From Lachnospiraceae bacterium UBA1766 (GTDB lineage Bacteria; Bacillota; Clostridia; Lachnospirales; Lachnospiraceae): DNA of 19,474 bases. The notes below the pieces were generated by a model. That model was not told the DNA's origin. It did no database searches and worked only from the letters and a program-made list of their open reading frames with translations. Positions 6,652 through 14,085 of the stretch are shown in pieces; position 1 is the first letter of the stretch, and every line of letters starts with the position of its first letter. Position numbers and translations under genes: made by a program. Location of the stretch: the NCBI GenBank assembly GCA_002314715.1, contig DCGY01000010.1, positions 1 to 19,474 on the forward strand, in the 5' to 3' direction.

Positions 6652-7758
6652 ATGAAAAGAAAATCACTGATGAAACAGATTGGCATTTTGTCCCTGACCG
6701 CGCTGCTTTTGGCCGGATGCGGAGACGCTGCCGCAAGCAAAAACACCCAGGAGGCTTCCATAAGCACAGAGGCTTCCACCGAATCCTCTCAGGCCGAGAC
6801 CGAAACCACCTCTGAGACGACAGACCCCAATGCAGATGCAATTGCGGAAGCCATCAAGCAGGAAACCTCCAAGGTAGAGGATGAACCGGTCAAGATTGCA
6901 GAGACACAGGAACGCAAACCCATTGCCACTGTGGACACCAAGATTCCTTCACAGTACACCGACCTTCGACTGATTGAAAAAGGAAAAATCGAGAAAATCA
7001 CTTACACCACTTACGATTACTTTGGCGACGGCTCCGAAATCACCAAAGAAGCCAACGTATTTATTCCTTATAATTACGACGAAACCAAGCAGTACAACGT
7101 TTTGTACCTGATGCACGGTATCGGCGGTGACGAAAACGAATGGGGCATGACCGGCAATGCTTCCAAGGTAAAAATGATTATGGACAACCTGGTTTACCAC
7201 GGAGATATTGATACCTTCATTATTGTAACCCCCAACGGTCGTTCTTCCGCAAACCACTCCTCCAGTGCCGATTACAATTCCTTCTATGTATTCGGTCAGG
7301 AGCTTCGAAACGACCTGATTCCTTATATCGACTCTCACTACAGCACCTATGCAGACTACGATGAAAACGGCTATGATCTGACTGCTGCCCGCGATCATCG
7401 CGCCATGGCCGGTCTTTCCATGGGCGGTATGCAGACCATCAACATCGGTATCGGTGAATGCGTAGATATCATCAGCTACTTCGGTGCGTTCTCCGCAGCA
7501 CCCACCAGTAATTTAGACACCAAGACCGCCGAAATTTTGAAGGATAACACCTATCCCATTCACTATTTCTACAATATCTGTGGCACCGAAGACGGAGTTG
7601 CCTATGCAAGTGCCAGCGCCGCTGCCAAGAATCTTCCCGCAGTCTGCGACCAGTTTGTGGACGGTGAGAATTTCACCTGGATGGATGTAAAGGGCGTACA
7701 TGACTTCAATGTATGGTATCTGGGATTCTACAACTTCGCTCAGTTGGCATTTCAATAG
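6652..7758 (+). CDS. Secreted lipoprotein esterase, carbohydrate-esterase-1-like
   Basis: A 368-residue serine esterase of the α/β-hydrolase fold, close to the feruloyl/acetyl-xylan esterase D (CE1) family. The N-terminus is a lipoprotein signal: basic residues, a hydrophobic stretch and LLLAGC with the lipidated Cys at 23. Residues 25-95 are a Ser/Thr/Glu-rich linker. The catalytic domain covers about 100-368, with YLMHGIGGDENEW (oxyanion region), nucleophile S256 in GLSMGG, probable D314 in CGTED and H350 in GVHDFNVW, so the triad looks complete. It is expected to sit on the outer face of the membrane and release ester-linked groups from plant polysaccharide; the substrate is inferred. A GAAAGGAA ribosome binding site precedes the ATG. 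A small conserved-looking gene follows after 23 bases in the same operon. Confidence 0.92.
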   Translation: MKRKSLMKQIGILSLTALLLAGCGDAAASKNTQEASISTEASTESSQAETETTSETTDPNADAIAEAIKQETSKVEDEPVKIAETQERKPIATVDTKIPSQYTDLRLIEKGKIEKITYTTYDYFGDGSEITKEANVFIPYNYDETKQYNVLYLMHGIGGDENEWGMTGNASKVKMIMDNLVYHGDIDTFIIVTPNGRSSANHSSSADYNSFYVFGQELRNDLIPYIDSHYSTYADYDENGYDLTAARDHRAMAGLSMGGMQTINIGIGECVDIISYFGAFSAAPTSNLDTKTAEILKDNTYPIHYFYNICGTEDGVAYASASAAAKNLPAVCDQFVDGENFTWMDVKGVHDFNVWYLGFYNFAQLAFQ

Positions 7759-7781
7759 TTTTTCGTAAAAAGGAGATTACC

Positions 7782-8048
7782 ATGTTTCGCTTATGGGCCC
7801 GCACCTTTCAAAACAACCACTTGCTACAGGACACCTGCATCGAGGATTGTTCCGATGACACCAGAACCCATAAGGTTTTCCATGCCATGGATCAGGTTTG
7901 TTATCAATTTGATTTGAGCAAACCCATTTGGCTGGAAAAAACCGTGCGGGAATTCAAGCGTCATGCAAAAGCCCGTTTTTATCAGGACAATTTTATCGAA
8001 CAAATTGAGTTTGATTATTTGGAAATACAGGTGATTGAAGAAGATTAA
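7782..8048 (+). CDS. Small protein of unknown function (88 residues)
   Basis: I cannot name this protein. It is 88 residues, soluble, with no signal peptide or membrane segment. It is rich in aromatic and charged residues (three Trp/Tyr clusters, several Asp/Glu pairs) and ends in the acidic tail IQVIEED. The start at 7782 follows AAAAAGGAG (about 7766-7774) at a 7-base spacing; an in-frame upstream ATG at 7713 lies inside the esterase gene and lacks a ribosome binding site. It begins 23 bases after the esterase stop codon and is closed by a strong terminator at 8097-8138, so the two genes are probably co-transcribed. The context does not reveal its role, and the pairing with a secreted esterase may be only positional. 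Confidence 0.82.
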   Translation: MFRLWARTFQNNHLLQDTCIEDCSDDTRTHKVFHAMDQVCYQFDLSKPIWLEKTVREFKRHAKARFYQDNFIEQIEFDYLEIQVIEED

Positions 8049-8096
8049 TTCGAAAAAAGGCTGTCGCTTCTGCAGCAAATTAGCTATACAACAGGC

Positions 8097-8138
8097 AAAT
8101 ACCCTCTCTCCCGAAAAAATGGGAAGGAGGGTATTTTT
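8097..8138 (+). terminator. Intrinsic terminator of the esterase operon
   Basis: AAATACCCTC (8097-8106) pairs with GAGGGTATTT (8127-8136), and an inner CCC/GGG continues the stem with small interruptions. A run of five T overlaps the end. It lies 49 bases after the small gene's stop codon. Confidence 0.88.
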
Positions 8139-8188
8139 ATACATTTTTGCGGGAAATGTACAAAGCAAAATTTCTTTTGATTTTTCTG

Positions 8189-8217
8189 TTGACTTTTCTT
8201 CCTCAAAGACATATTAT
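8189..8217 (+). promoter_or_regulatory. Promoter of the hemolysin III gene
   Basis: TTGACT (8189-8194, 5 of 6) and TATTAT (8212-8217, 5 of 6) are separated by 17 bases. The start would be near 8224, leaving a leader of about 80 bases in which no further structure was seen. Confidence 0.75.
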
Positions 8218-8303
8218 GATTTCAGCACATAGTTTTCAATACTACATAGCATAATATTTATTAACACATTTTAGGATATTCATTTCTAAAAGGAGGTATC
8301 TTT

Positions 8304-8954
8304 ATGAAAATAACGATTCGAGAACCCGGCAGTGCCATTACACATTTAATCGCCATGGTCATGGCAACCGTGGCAGCGATTCCTTTGCTGGTAAAATCCA
8401 GCCTGCTTTCCGGAGTCAGCAATTTGGCTGCTTTGTCTGTATTTGTAATCAGCATGGTTCTCTTATACGGAGCCAGCGCCACCTATCACAGTGTAAACCT
8501 CACTGGAAAAGCCCTCCGGTTTTTCAAAAAAATCGACCACATGATGATTTTCGTATTGATTGCCGGCTCCTACACCCCGGTTTGTCTGATTATCCTGGGC
8601 GGAAAGCTGGGATACGCCCTTCTGGGTACGGTATGGAGCATTGCCCTGGTGGGCATGACCATTAAGGCTTTGTGGGTCACCTGTCCCAAGTGGTTCTCCT
8701 CCATCATTTATATTGCCATGGGCTGGGTGGTAGTGTTTGCCTTCGGTCCTTTGTACAGCACGTTACCTTTGGGCGGCTTCCTTTGGCTTTTGGCCGGCGG
8801 TATCATCTATACCATCGGCGGCGTCATCTATGCCTTAAAACTCCCTTTGTTTAACGCGAAGCACAAACAGTTCGGCTCCCACGAAATCTTCCATTTATTT
8901 GTAATGGGCGGAAGCATTTGTCATTTTATCTTTATGTTTTTATATGTAGCGTAA
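8304..8954 (+). CDS. Hemolysin III / PAQR family membrane protein
   Basis: A 216-residue integral membrane protein with about seven hydrophobic segments, the usual size for bacterial hemolysin III (YqfA/TrhA-like) members of the PAQR superfamily. The conserved polar residues expected to bind zinc are present: S58 and H62 in SATYHS, D78 in KIDHMM, and H193 and H197 in SHEIFHLF. Bacterial members have been linked to membrane lipid homeostasis; the haemolysin name is historical and does not imply a toxin. AAAAGGAGGT precedes the ATG and the gene has its own promoter. Its last 15 bases overlap the end of the convergent LysR gene. The family is clear; the exact activity is not known. Confidence 0.93.
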   Translation: MKITIREPGSAITHLIAMVMATVAAIPLLVKSSLLSGVSNLAALSVFVISMVLLYGASATYHSVNLTGKALRFFKKIDHMMIFVLIAGSYTPVCLIILGGKLGYALLGTVWSIALVGMTIKALWVTCPKWFSSIIYIAMGWVVVFAFGPLYSTLPLGGFLWLLAGGIIYTIGGVIYALKLPLFNAKHKQFGSHEIFHLFVMGGSICHFIFMFLYVA

Positions 8955-9800
8955 TGCCAGAAATTCTTCCACGCATTCCAACGCATATTCATTTTCCAGA
9001 TATACCACACGAAAATCGTGATATTCATCCGAAGCCTCCAGCCGAAAAGTTGCCAGCTTCGGATTTTCTTTTGCAATGGACTCATAACCAAATGTCACAC
9101 CGGAATTATTCTCCAAAAGTTTTACAATTAATCCAACATGATCAATGCAGGCTGTGTGTTCAAAATCGTTTAGGGTATAGTTTTGCTGAAAGAGGCTTCT
9201 TTCCAAAATATCTCTGGTGCCGGAGCCTTCCTCTCGAAGCAAAATCGTTTCCTTTAGGCAATCCCCCAGGGAAACTGTCCGGTTGGCAAATCGATGTGTT
9301 TTGGAACAAATCCCCACAAATGCTTCCCGGTGATATAATCGACTGCCGTAATTTTTCCGTTCAAAAGAGCCCTCCACCAGTAAAAAGTCCAAATCCCCTT
9401 CTTCCAGTCTTTTCAGCAAAGTCCTGGTATTGTCCACCGTCACCGAAACCTGATAGGTCCCCTGGGCAATCAGATTGTGAAGCGGAAGGGCAAATGCATA
9501 TTCCGCTATGGTTTTGGTAGTGCCGATTCGCATGGGTCTTCGATTGGTTGTCAAAAGGCCGGTTCGAAGGGCACGCTCCTGATAGGTTACATTCTGCGCA
9601 TAACGCATCAGTTGCTCCGCCTCTTTCGTCATAAAGAGCATTTTCTTATCATATACAAACAGCTTACATCCATATTGCTCCTCCAAATAATGGATATGCT
9701 GAGTAACCGCCGGTTGGGTCATATTCAATTCTTCCGCTGCCTTTCGATAATTCATCACCCGGCAAAGCGTCAAAAATGTGTTCATTCGATAATCTAACAT
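8940..9800 (-). CDS. LysR-type transcriptional regulator, probable regulator of the YeiH-type transporter
   Basis: A 286-residue LysR-family regulator. The N-terminal winged helix-turn-helix is at about residues 5-60 (core NYRKAAEELNMTQPAVTQHI), followed by a linker helix and a periplasmic-binding-protein-like effector domain (about 90-286, starting MRIGTTKTIAEYA). The start at 9800 is preferred because GAGGGG precedes it; an in-frame ATG at 9824 has no ribosome binding site. It is divergent from the YeiH-type gene, and a LysR-box-like inverted repeat lies between them (9836-9854). This matches the common yeiE/yeiH-type pairing, so it probably controls that transporter and itself; the effector is unknown, with a sulfur metabolite or sulfite a reasonable guess from the pairing. 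Its 3' end overlaps the hemolysin III gene by 15 bases. Confidence 0.93.
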   Translation of the reverse strand: MLDYRMNTFLTLCRVMNYRKAAEELNMTQPAVTQHIHYLEEQYGCKLFVYDKKMLFMTKEAEQLMRYAQNVTYQERALRTGLLTTNRRPMRIGTTKTIAEYAFALPLHNLIAQGTYQVSVTVDNTRTLLKRLEEGDLDFLLVEGSFERKNYGSRLYHREAFVGICSKTHRFANRTVSLGDCLKETILLREEGSGTRDILERSLFQQNYTLNDFEHTACIDHVGLIVKLLENNSGVTFGYESIAKENPKLATFRLEASDEYHDFRVVYLENEYALECVEEFLALRYI

Positions 9801-9835
9801 AGTTTCCCCTCTGTACAAATGCACAAACTGATTAT

Positions 9836-9854
9836 TGATAAATTATTTTTATCA
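9836..9854. promoter_or_regulatory. LysR-type operator (inverted repeat TGATAAA-N5-TTTATCA)
   Basis: A perfect 7-bp inverted repeat with a 5-base spacer, containing ATAA-N7-TTAT, a T-N11-A type LysR box. It lies 36 bases before the LysR start and just upstream of the transporter promoter, the usual position for an activating site. A further TTATCA follows at 9857-9862. Confidence 0.6.
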
Positions 9855-9856
9855 TC

Positions 9857-9886
9857 TTATCACTATTCATAATTAGATTTTATTAT
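9857..9886 (+). promoter_or_regulatory. Possible promoter of the YeiH-type transporter gene
   Basis: TTATCA (9857-9862, 4 of 6) and TATTAT (9881-9886, 5 of 6) are separated by 18 bases. The weak -35 next to a LysR box suits an activator-dependent promoter. The start would be near 9893. Confidence 0.45.
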
Positions 9887-9934
9887 AGAAATATATTATG
9901 ATGCAAGAAGAATATGATTCAAAAGGAGATTATT

Positions 9935-11032
9935 ATGAAAAACATCACAAAAATCCTTCCCGGTTTTGCATTGTCCGTGGTTGTAGCGTTTGCTGCATGG
10001 TTCCTGGCAAAAATCCCCGTAGGTGTAGTCAATACCGACGGTAGCGTAAATACCATCGGAAGCTACATCGGCGCTTCCGTTATTGCACTTTTTATCGGTA
10101 TGCTCATCAACCATTTTTTAGGCAAGAACGAAACCCTTGCACCCGGTTTCAAATTTACCTCCAAGAAGATTCTGAAATTCGCAATTATCCTTCTTGGTGC
10201 TTCTATGACGATTTCCACTGTATTAAAGGTGGGCAGTATTTCTTTGGAGGTAATGTTCTTTACCTTACTGACCTGCTTCGGTGGCGGTTACTTCATCGGC
10301 AAAGCACTTGGTCTTGATTGGAAGCTCAGCAACTTAATCAGCGCCGGAACCGGTATCTGTGGTGGTTCCGCAATCGCTGCTATTGCTCCTGTAATCGATG
10401 CGGAAGACACCGATATCGCATATGCAATCAGCGCCACCTTCCTGTTTGATATGGCAATGATTGTTCTCTTCCCTCTTATGGGCAAGGGCTTAGGTCTTTC
10501 CGATCAGGTATACGGTCTTTGGGCCGGTACCGCGGTAAATGATACCTCCAGCGTAGTAGCAGCCGGATATGCCTTCTCCGAAATTGCCGGAGACTTCGCC
10601 ACCATGGTAAAGTTAACCCGTACCCTTTCCATTATTCCTACCGTAATTGTCTTCGCCATGATTAATGTTCGTTTAAAAAAGAAAGCTGCAGCCGCAAAGG
10701 GACAGACCTCCGACAGCAAGGCAAATGTAAAGTTCTCTTCCCTGTTCCCCTGGTTTATCCTTGGCTTCGTAGCACTTGCAATCATCAATTCCACCGGAAT
10801 TCTTCCTGTAGCCGTTACTTCCACCGCCAAGAGCCTCAGCAAGTTCTTAATGGTAGCAGCCCTTGGAGCAATCGGACTGAGCACCTCCTTCAAGGATATG
10901 AAGAAGAGCGGTATCCGTCCCATGATTCACGGTTTTATCATTTCTCTTCTGGTTGTCATTGTGGCAATCGTTGTGGAATACTTCATCGGTTTCGATATGA
11001 TTACCGCTGTGGGAAGCAATGTGATTCAGTAA
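9935..11032 (+). CDS. YeiH/UPF0324 family membrane protein, putative sulfate exporter family
   Basis: A 365-residue polytopic membrane protein with about 9-10 hydrophobic segments. The family motifs are clear: ILLGASMTIS, the glycine-rich GTGICGGSAIAAIAP (about residues 138-152), GTAVNDTSSVVAAGYA, and the C-terminal ALGAIGLSTSF. Databases call the family putative sulfate exporters, but the substrate is not firmly established. The start at 9935 follows AAAAGGAG at a 6-base spacing; an in-frame ATG seven codons upstream has no ribosome binding site. It is divergently transcribed from a LysR gene with an operator-like repeat between them, so it is probably induced by that regulator. A bidirectional terminator follows within 20 bases. 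Confidence 0.93.
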   Translation: MKNITKILPGFALSVVVAFAAWFLAKIPVGVVNTDGSVNTIGSYIGASVIALFIGMLINHFLGKNETLAPGFKFTSKKILKFAIILLGASMTISTVLKVGSISLEVMFFTLLTCFGGGYFIGKALGLDWKLSNLISAGTGICGGSAIAAIAPVIDAEDTDIAYAISATFLFDMAMIVLFPLMGKGLGLSDQVYGLWAGTAVNDTSSVVAAGYAFSEIAGDFATMVKLTRTLSIIPTVIVFAMINVRLKKKAAAAKGQTSDSKANVKFSSLFPWFILGFVALAIINSTGILPVAVTSTAKSLSKFLMVAALGAIGLSTSFKDMKKSGIRPMIHGFIISLLVVIVAIVVEYFIGFDMITAVGSNVIQ

Positions 11033-11045
11033 AACCATTTCTCAT

Positions 11046-11080
11046 AAAAAAAGGTATGTGCGCACTGCACATACCTTTTT
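11046..11080. terminator. Bidirectional intrinsic terminator
   Basis: AAGGTATGTGC (11051-11061) and GCACATACCTT (11067-11077) form an 11-bp stem with a 5-base loop. T-runs follow on the plus strand, and A-runs before it act as U-runs on the minus strand. It serves the convergent transporter and YcxB-like genes. Confidence 0.92.
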
Positions 11081-11086
11081 CTGTTT

Positions 11087-11617
11087 TTATTCTTTTGTCT
11101 TTTTATTTGCCTCTGTAACGTTCTGAACCAGGTTTTGCAGAAAAGCAATGGTTTGGGCATCACAATTTTCTCTCTTTACGATAACCGCCTGATTTGCACT
11201 GATCATCAAATAAAAATAGCTTTCTGTCTCAAAAGCCTTATACAGCTTCTCGTATTCCATCTTAAGAGTGGAAACTTTCGATTCCTGTTCCAGATAAGTG
11301 TCAAAAAAGCGAATGGTGATTTTCAGGCCATTCTCCGCATATTTGGAGCTGTTCCAGGTTCTGCGCGTATTTAACTTCACCCTTAAATCATAGATATAAA
11401 AGTTCACGATAGCCATGAGAATCATTACACAACCGCAGGTTGCTATGGTAGGATTGTGATAGAAGCTGGCAGCTCCCAATGCCATCAAACCAAGCACCAC
11501 AAACACGACAGAAGTAATCAACTCTACTTTCTTGGAATTGGAAACCTTATCGTAAAAGAACTTTACAAAGGTTTCATAGGTCTCAAAAGTGTAATCCAAA
11601 GTCACTTCGTGCAGCAT
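11087..11617 (-). CDS. YcxB-like small membrane protein
   Basis: A 176-residue protein with two adjacent transmembrane segments (about 33-53 and 58-76) and a C-terminal β-rich domain (about 80-160). It resembles the YcxB-like family: opening EVTLDYTFETYETF, central NSSKYAENGLKITIRFFD, and YEKLYKAFETESYFYLMIS. The function of this family is unknown. GGGAGG lies 5 bases before the ATG. It starts 15 bases after galE on the same strand and is the last gene of the UDP-sugar operon, ending at a shared bidirectional terminator. A role in sugar-nucleotide metabolism is not implied by its sequence. The family assignment rests on the layout and pattern rather than on strong motifs. Confidence 0.8.
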   Translation of the reverse strand: MLHEVTLDYTFETYETFVKFFYDKVSNSKKVELITSVVFVVLGLMALGAASFYHNPTIATCGCVMILMAIVNFYIYDLRVKLNTRRTWNSSKYAENGLKITIRFFDTYLEQESKVSTLKMEYEKLYKAFETESYFYLMISANQAVIVKRENCDAQTIAFLQNLVQNVTEANKKTKE

Positions 11618-11632
11618 GCTTACCTCCCGGAA

Positions 11633-12649
11633 TTAATCATCGTATCCGTTCGGATTATTCTTCTGCCATCTCCAGGAATCCTCGCACATTTCCTTAATAC
11701 CGTACTGCGCTTCCCAACCAAGCTCCTTCTTTGCAAGACCGGCATCGGAATAGCAACTGTCAATATCACCGGCTCTTCTGGGCTTGATGGAATAAGGAAT
11801 CTTTACACCGGAGGCTTCCTCAAAATTCTTTACAACGTCCAGTACACTATAGCCGGTTCCGGTACCCAGGTTATAAATCTTAAGACCTACATTCTCTTCA
11901 ATTTTCTTTAATGCCTTTACATGTCCGAGAGCCAAATCCACTACATGAATGTAGTCTCTTACGCCGGTGCCGTCATGGGTATTGTAATCATTTCCGAATA
12001 CCCCAAGCTCCGGTCTCTTTCCCACAGCCACCTGGGTAATATAAGGCATCAGATTGTTGGGAATACCATTTGGATTCTCACCGATGGTACCGCTCTTGTG
12101 AGCACCAATCGGATTAAAGTAACGAAGCAGAATCACATTCCACTGGGGATCCGCCTTCTGAATATCCATCAGAATCTGCTCCAGCATAGACTTGGTCCAA
12201 CCATAGGGATTGGTACACTGTCCCTTGGGGCACTGCTCGGTAATCGGTACAAACGCAGGATCTCCGTATACGGTGGCACTGGAAGAAAAGATAATATTCT
12301 TCACATTGTGCTTACGCATTACATCCACCAAGGTCAGAGTGCCTGCAATATTATTCTCATAATATTCCCAAGGCTTTGCAACAGACTCACCTACGGCCTT
12401 TAAGCCGGCAAAATGAATCACCGCATCAATTTTTTCTTTGTTGAAAATCTCCTCCAATGCAGCACGGTCTAAAATGTCCGCCTCATAAAAAGGAATCTTC
12501 TTTCCGACAATCTTTTCCACTCTGTCCAGGGATTTCTTACTGGAGTTGGAAAGGTTGTCCAAAACAATTGCATGCATTCCTGCCTGCTCCAGTTCTACAA
12601 CTGTATGGCTGCCGATATATCCGGCACCGCCTGTAACCAAAATATTCAT
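11633..12649 (-). CDS. galE: UDP-glucose/UDP-GlcNAc 4-epimerase
   Basis: A 338-residue short-chain dehydrogenase-like epimerase that interconverts UDP-Glc and UDP-Gal using tightly bound NAD+. It has GGAGYIGSH (residues 7-15) for NAD, and the catalytic set S124, Y149 and K153 (NPYGWTK) at the same numbers as in E. coli GalE. Position 299 is Cys (codon at 11753-11755, in RRAGDIDSCYSDA), where E. coli has Tyr. In studied epimerases a small residue here opens the pocket and lets UDP-GlcNAc/UDP-GalNAc be used, so dual specificity is likely. AGAGGAG precedes the ATG. It starts 11 bases after a UAP1-like pyrophosphorylase gene, which supports a shared role in making UDP-hexoses for surface glycans. 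Confidence 0.96.
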   Translation of the reverse strand: MNILVTGGAGYIGSHTVVELEQAGMHAIVLDNLSNSSKKSLDRVEKIVGKKIPFYEADILDRAALEEIFNKEKIDAVIHFAGLKAVGESVAKPWEYYENNIAGTLTLVDVMRKHNVKNIIFSSSATVYGDPAFVPITEQCPKGQCTNPYGWTKSMLEQILMDIQKADPQWNVILLRYFNPIGAHKSGTIGENPNGIPNNLMPYITQVAVGKRPELGVFGNDYNTHDGTGVRDYIHVVDLALGHVKALKKIEENVGLKIYNLGTGTGYSVLDVVKNFEEASGVKIPYSIKPRRAGDIDSCYSDAGLAKKELGWEAQYGIKEMCEDSWRWQKNNPNGYDD

Positions 12650-12660
12650 ACAAATCTCCT

Positions 12661-13890
12661 CTATAATACCACACCGTTTTTCTCCAGAAGTGCTCTTGCA
12701 CTTTCTACGGAGTCAACGCCGGTTTTGTTTTTAATGGGTGCGAATTCCTTCTCACGTACTACTTCGTAGGGAAGACAGCTGTCCAACTGATGAATCATAT
12801 CCAGTACCAGGCTCTCAAACTTGTAACCGTTGGGAGTTTCGGGCTTTACCAGTTCTCCCTTTTCATCCAGGTAAGGAATCTTCTTCTCCACAATGTGCAA
12901 AGGAAGATTTTCCATCATCTTCTCCAAATCGGGAACAAAGAACAGATAGTTCAGAATAACACCAAAGTTATAAGCAGGCTCACCCTTTTCATTCTTTGCA
13001 TCCATCAGTTCATCGGTCATTTCATAGTATTCCACGATAGAAGGCTTGCCATCCTCCAGGCACATAGCGCCTACCTTCTCATCTCTTGCGGCCTTGCGCA
13101 CAACCTTGGCACCTACCACACACTTTTCTTCAATGGTAGCGCCTACGAAACAAGGATCCGCAATACGCTGCAATACATTGTCTACCGCAAATACATTAAT
13201 CCATTCAATGCCTTCTGTGTGAACCAGATCCAGCAAACCGGCTTTTTCCAAAGAGATGAACCAACCGCCGTTACCATTGGGAGAAGTAGATAGTCTGCCC
13301 TTCTCTTCCAGGTAAATCTTACCTTCGTAATCGGTGGCAGCTGCCATTTCCTGTTTAAAGAAATGCACATACTCAGCCTTGTATCCAAAATAATCATGCT
13401 CCTTCATAAAAGAAATGGTAGCATCGTTATTCTTGTCACTGGTCATTACAAACAAGTGAATCCATGCGTCCGCCTGACGAACCACATCCATCAGATTATT
13501 TACAAGGCATTCAAAGATATAGAGTTCTCTGGTAATACCTACATTGTACATACCCTTGGGGTTATCGGAGCCAAGTCTGGTACCCATACCGCCTGCCAGA
13601 AGTACAGCGCCTACCTTTCCCGCCTTAATTGCCTCAATACCGGTTGCCGTAAAGGATTCTTTTCTCTTCTCAATCTCAGAAAGTTCCATCGCTGCCAAAG
13701 GGGAAATAACACCCTTCTTTGCCAACTCCTCTTTATGTTTGCAGGCCTCGATAATCTCCATATCGGTTGCTTCAATCTGGGCAAGAAGCTCGTCCTTCTG
13801 ACTCTCTGTTAAAGTATCATAATATTTCAAAACCTGTTCCTGTCCGTACTTCGCACATTTCTCTTTTGCCTGCTGCAATCTGCTTTCCAT
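12661..13890 (-). CDS. UDP-sugar pyrophosphorylase, UDPGP type 1 (UAP1-like)
   Basis: A 409-residue cytoplasmic nucleotidyltransferase resembling eukaryotic UDP-N-acetylhexosamine pyrophosphorylase rather than bacterial GalU or GlmU. Sugar-1-phosphate plus UTP would give UDP-sugar. The nucleotide loop LAGGMGTRLG continues into SDNPKGMYNVG (about residues 97-117). Other family blocks are SPNGNGGWF (about 203-211), FAVDNVLQRIADPCFVG, the IVEYYEM strand, NYLFF, and REKEFAPIKN near the C-terminus, the last typical of UAP1-like enzymes. The choice between UDP-GlcNAc/GalNAc and UDP-Glc/Gal cannot be settled by eye. GGAGGGAG precedes the ATG. It leads an operon with galE and a YcxB-like gene behind an extended -10 promoter. 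Confidence 0.92.
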   Translation of the reverse strand: MESRLQQAKEKCAKYGQEQVLKYYDTLTESQKDELLAQIEATDMEIIEACKHKEELAKKGVISPLAAMELSEIEKRKESFTATGIEAIKAGKVGAVLLAGGMGTRLGSDNPKGMYNVGITRELYIFECLVNNLMDVVRQADAWIHLFVMTSDKNNDATISFMKEHDYFGYKAEYVHFFKQEMAAATDYEGKIYLEEKGRLSTSPNGNGGWFISLEKAGLLDLVHTEGIEWINVFAVDNVLQRIADPCFVGATIEEKCVVGAKVVRKAARDEKVGAMCLEDGKPSIVEYYEMTDELMDAKNEKGEPAYNFGVILNYLFFVPDLEKMMENLPLHIVEKKIPYLDEKGELVKPETPNGYKFESLVLDMIHQLDSCLPYEVVREKEFAPIKNKTGVDSVESARALLEKNGVVL

Positions 13891-13956
13891 CGTTTTCTCC
13901 CTCCAAATAAATTATCTCGTGGAAATTTTGTTTTTGACGCATCAAAAATTATGATT

Positions 13957-13985
13957 AGTTTACCATAGTTTGCTCTTTTTTTCAA
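13957..13985 (-). promoter_or_regulatory. Promoter of the UDP-sugar operon
   Basis: On the minus strand TTGAAA (13980-13985) and TAAACT (13957-13962) are 17 bases apart, with a TG one base before the -10 (extended -10). The start would be near 13950. The first transcribed bases include TTTTTGA-TGCG-TCAAAAA (13931-13948), a 7-bp hairpin at the 5' end that may stabilise the mRNA. Confidence 0.7.
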
Positions 13986-14010
13986 TGTTTTATCGGGTGT
14001 TACAGGGCGC

Positions 14011-14079
14011 AAAAAAACTTCGCACGAAATTTCTTGAAATGGTCTCTTTCAAAGAATAATATCATTTTCTGCGAAGTTT
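14011..14079 (-). terminator. Long-hairpin terminator of spoIIID
   Basis: On the minus strand AAACTTCGCA (14070-14079) pairs with TGCGAAGTTT (14015-14024), and inner segments (TTCTTTGAAA with TTTCAAGAA) extend a folded element of about 65 nt. It ends in a run of seven U (14011-14017) and starts 6 bases after the spoIIID stop codon. It is longer than a usual terminator. Confidence 0.75.
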
Positions 14080-14085
14080 CCGGCC

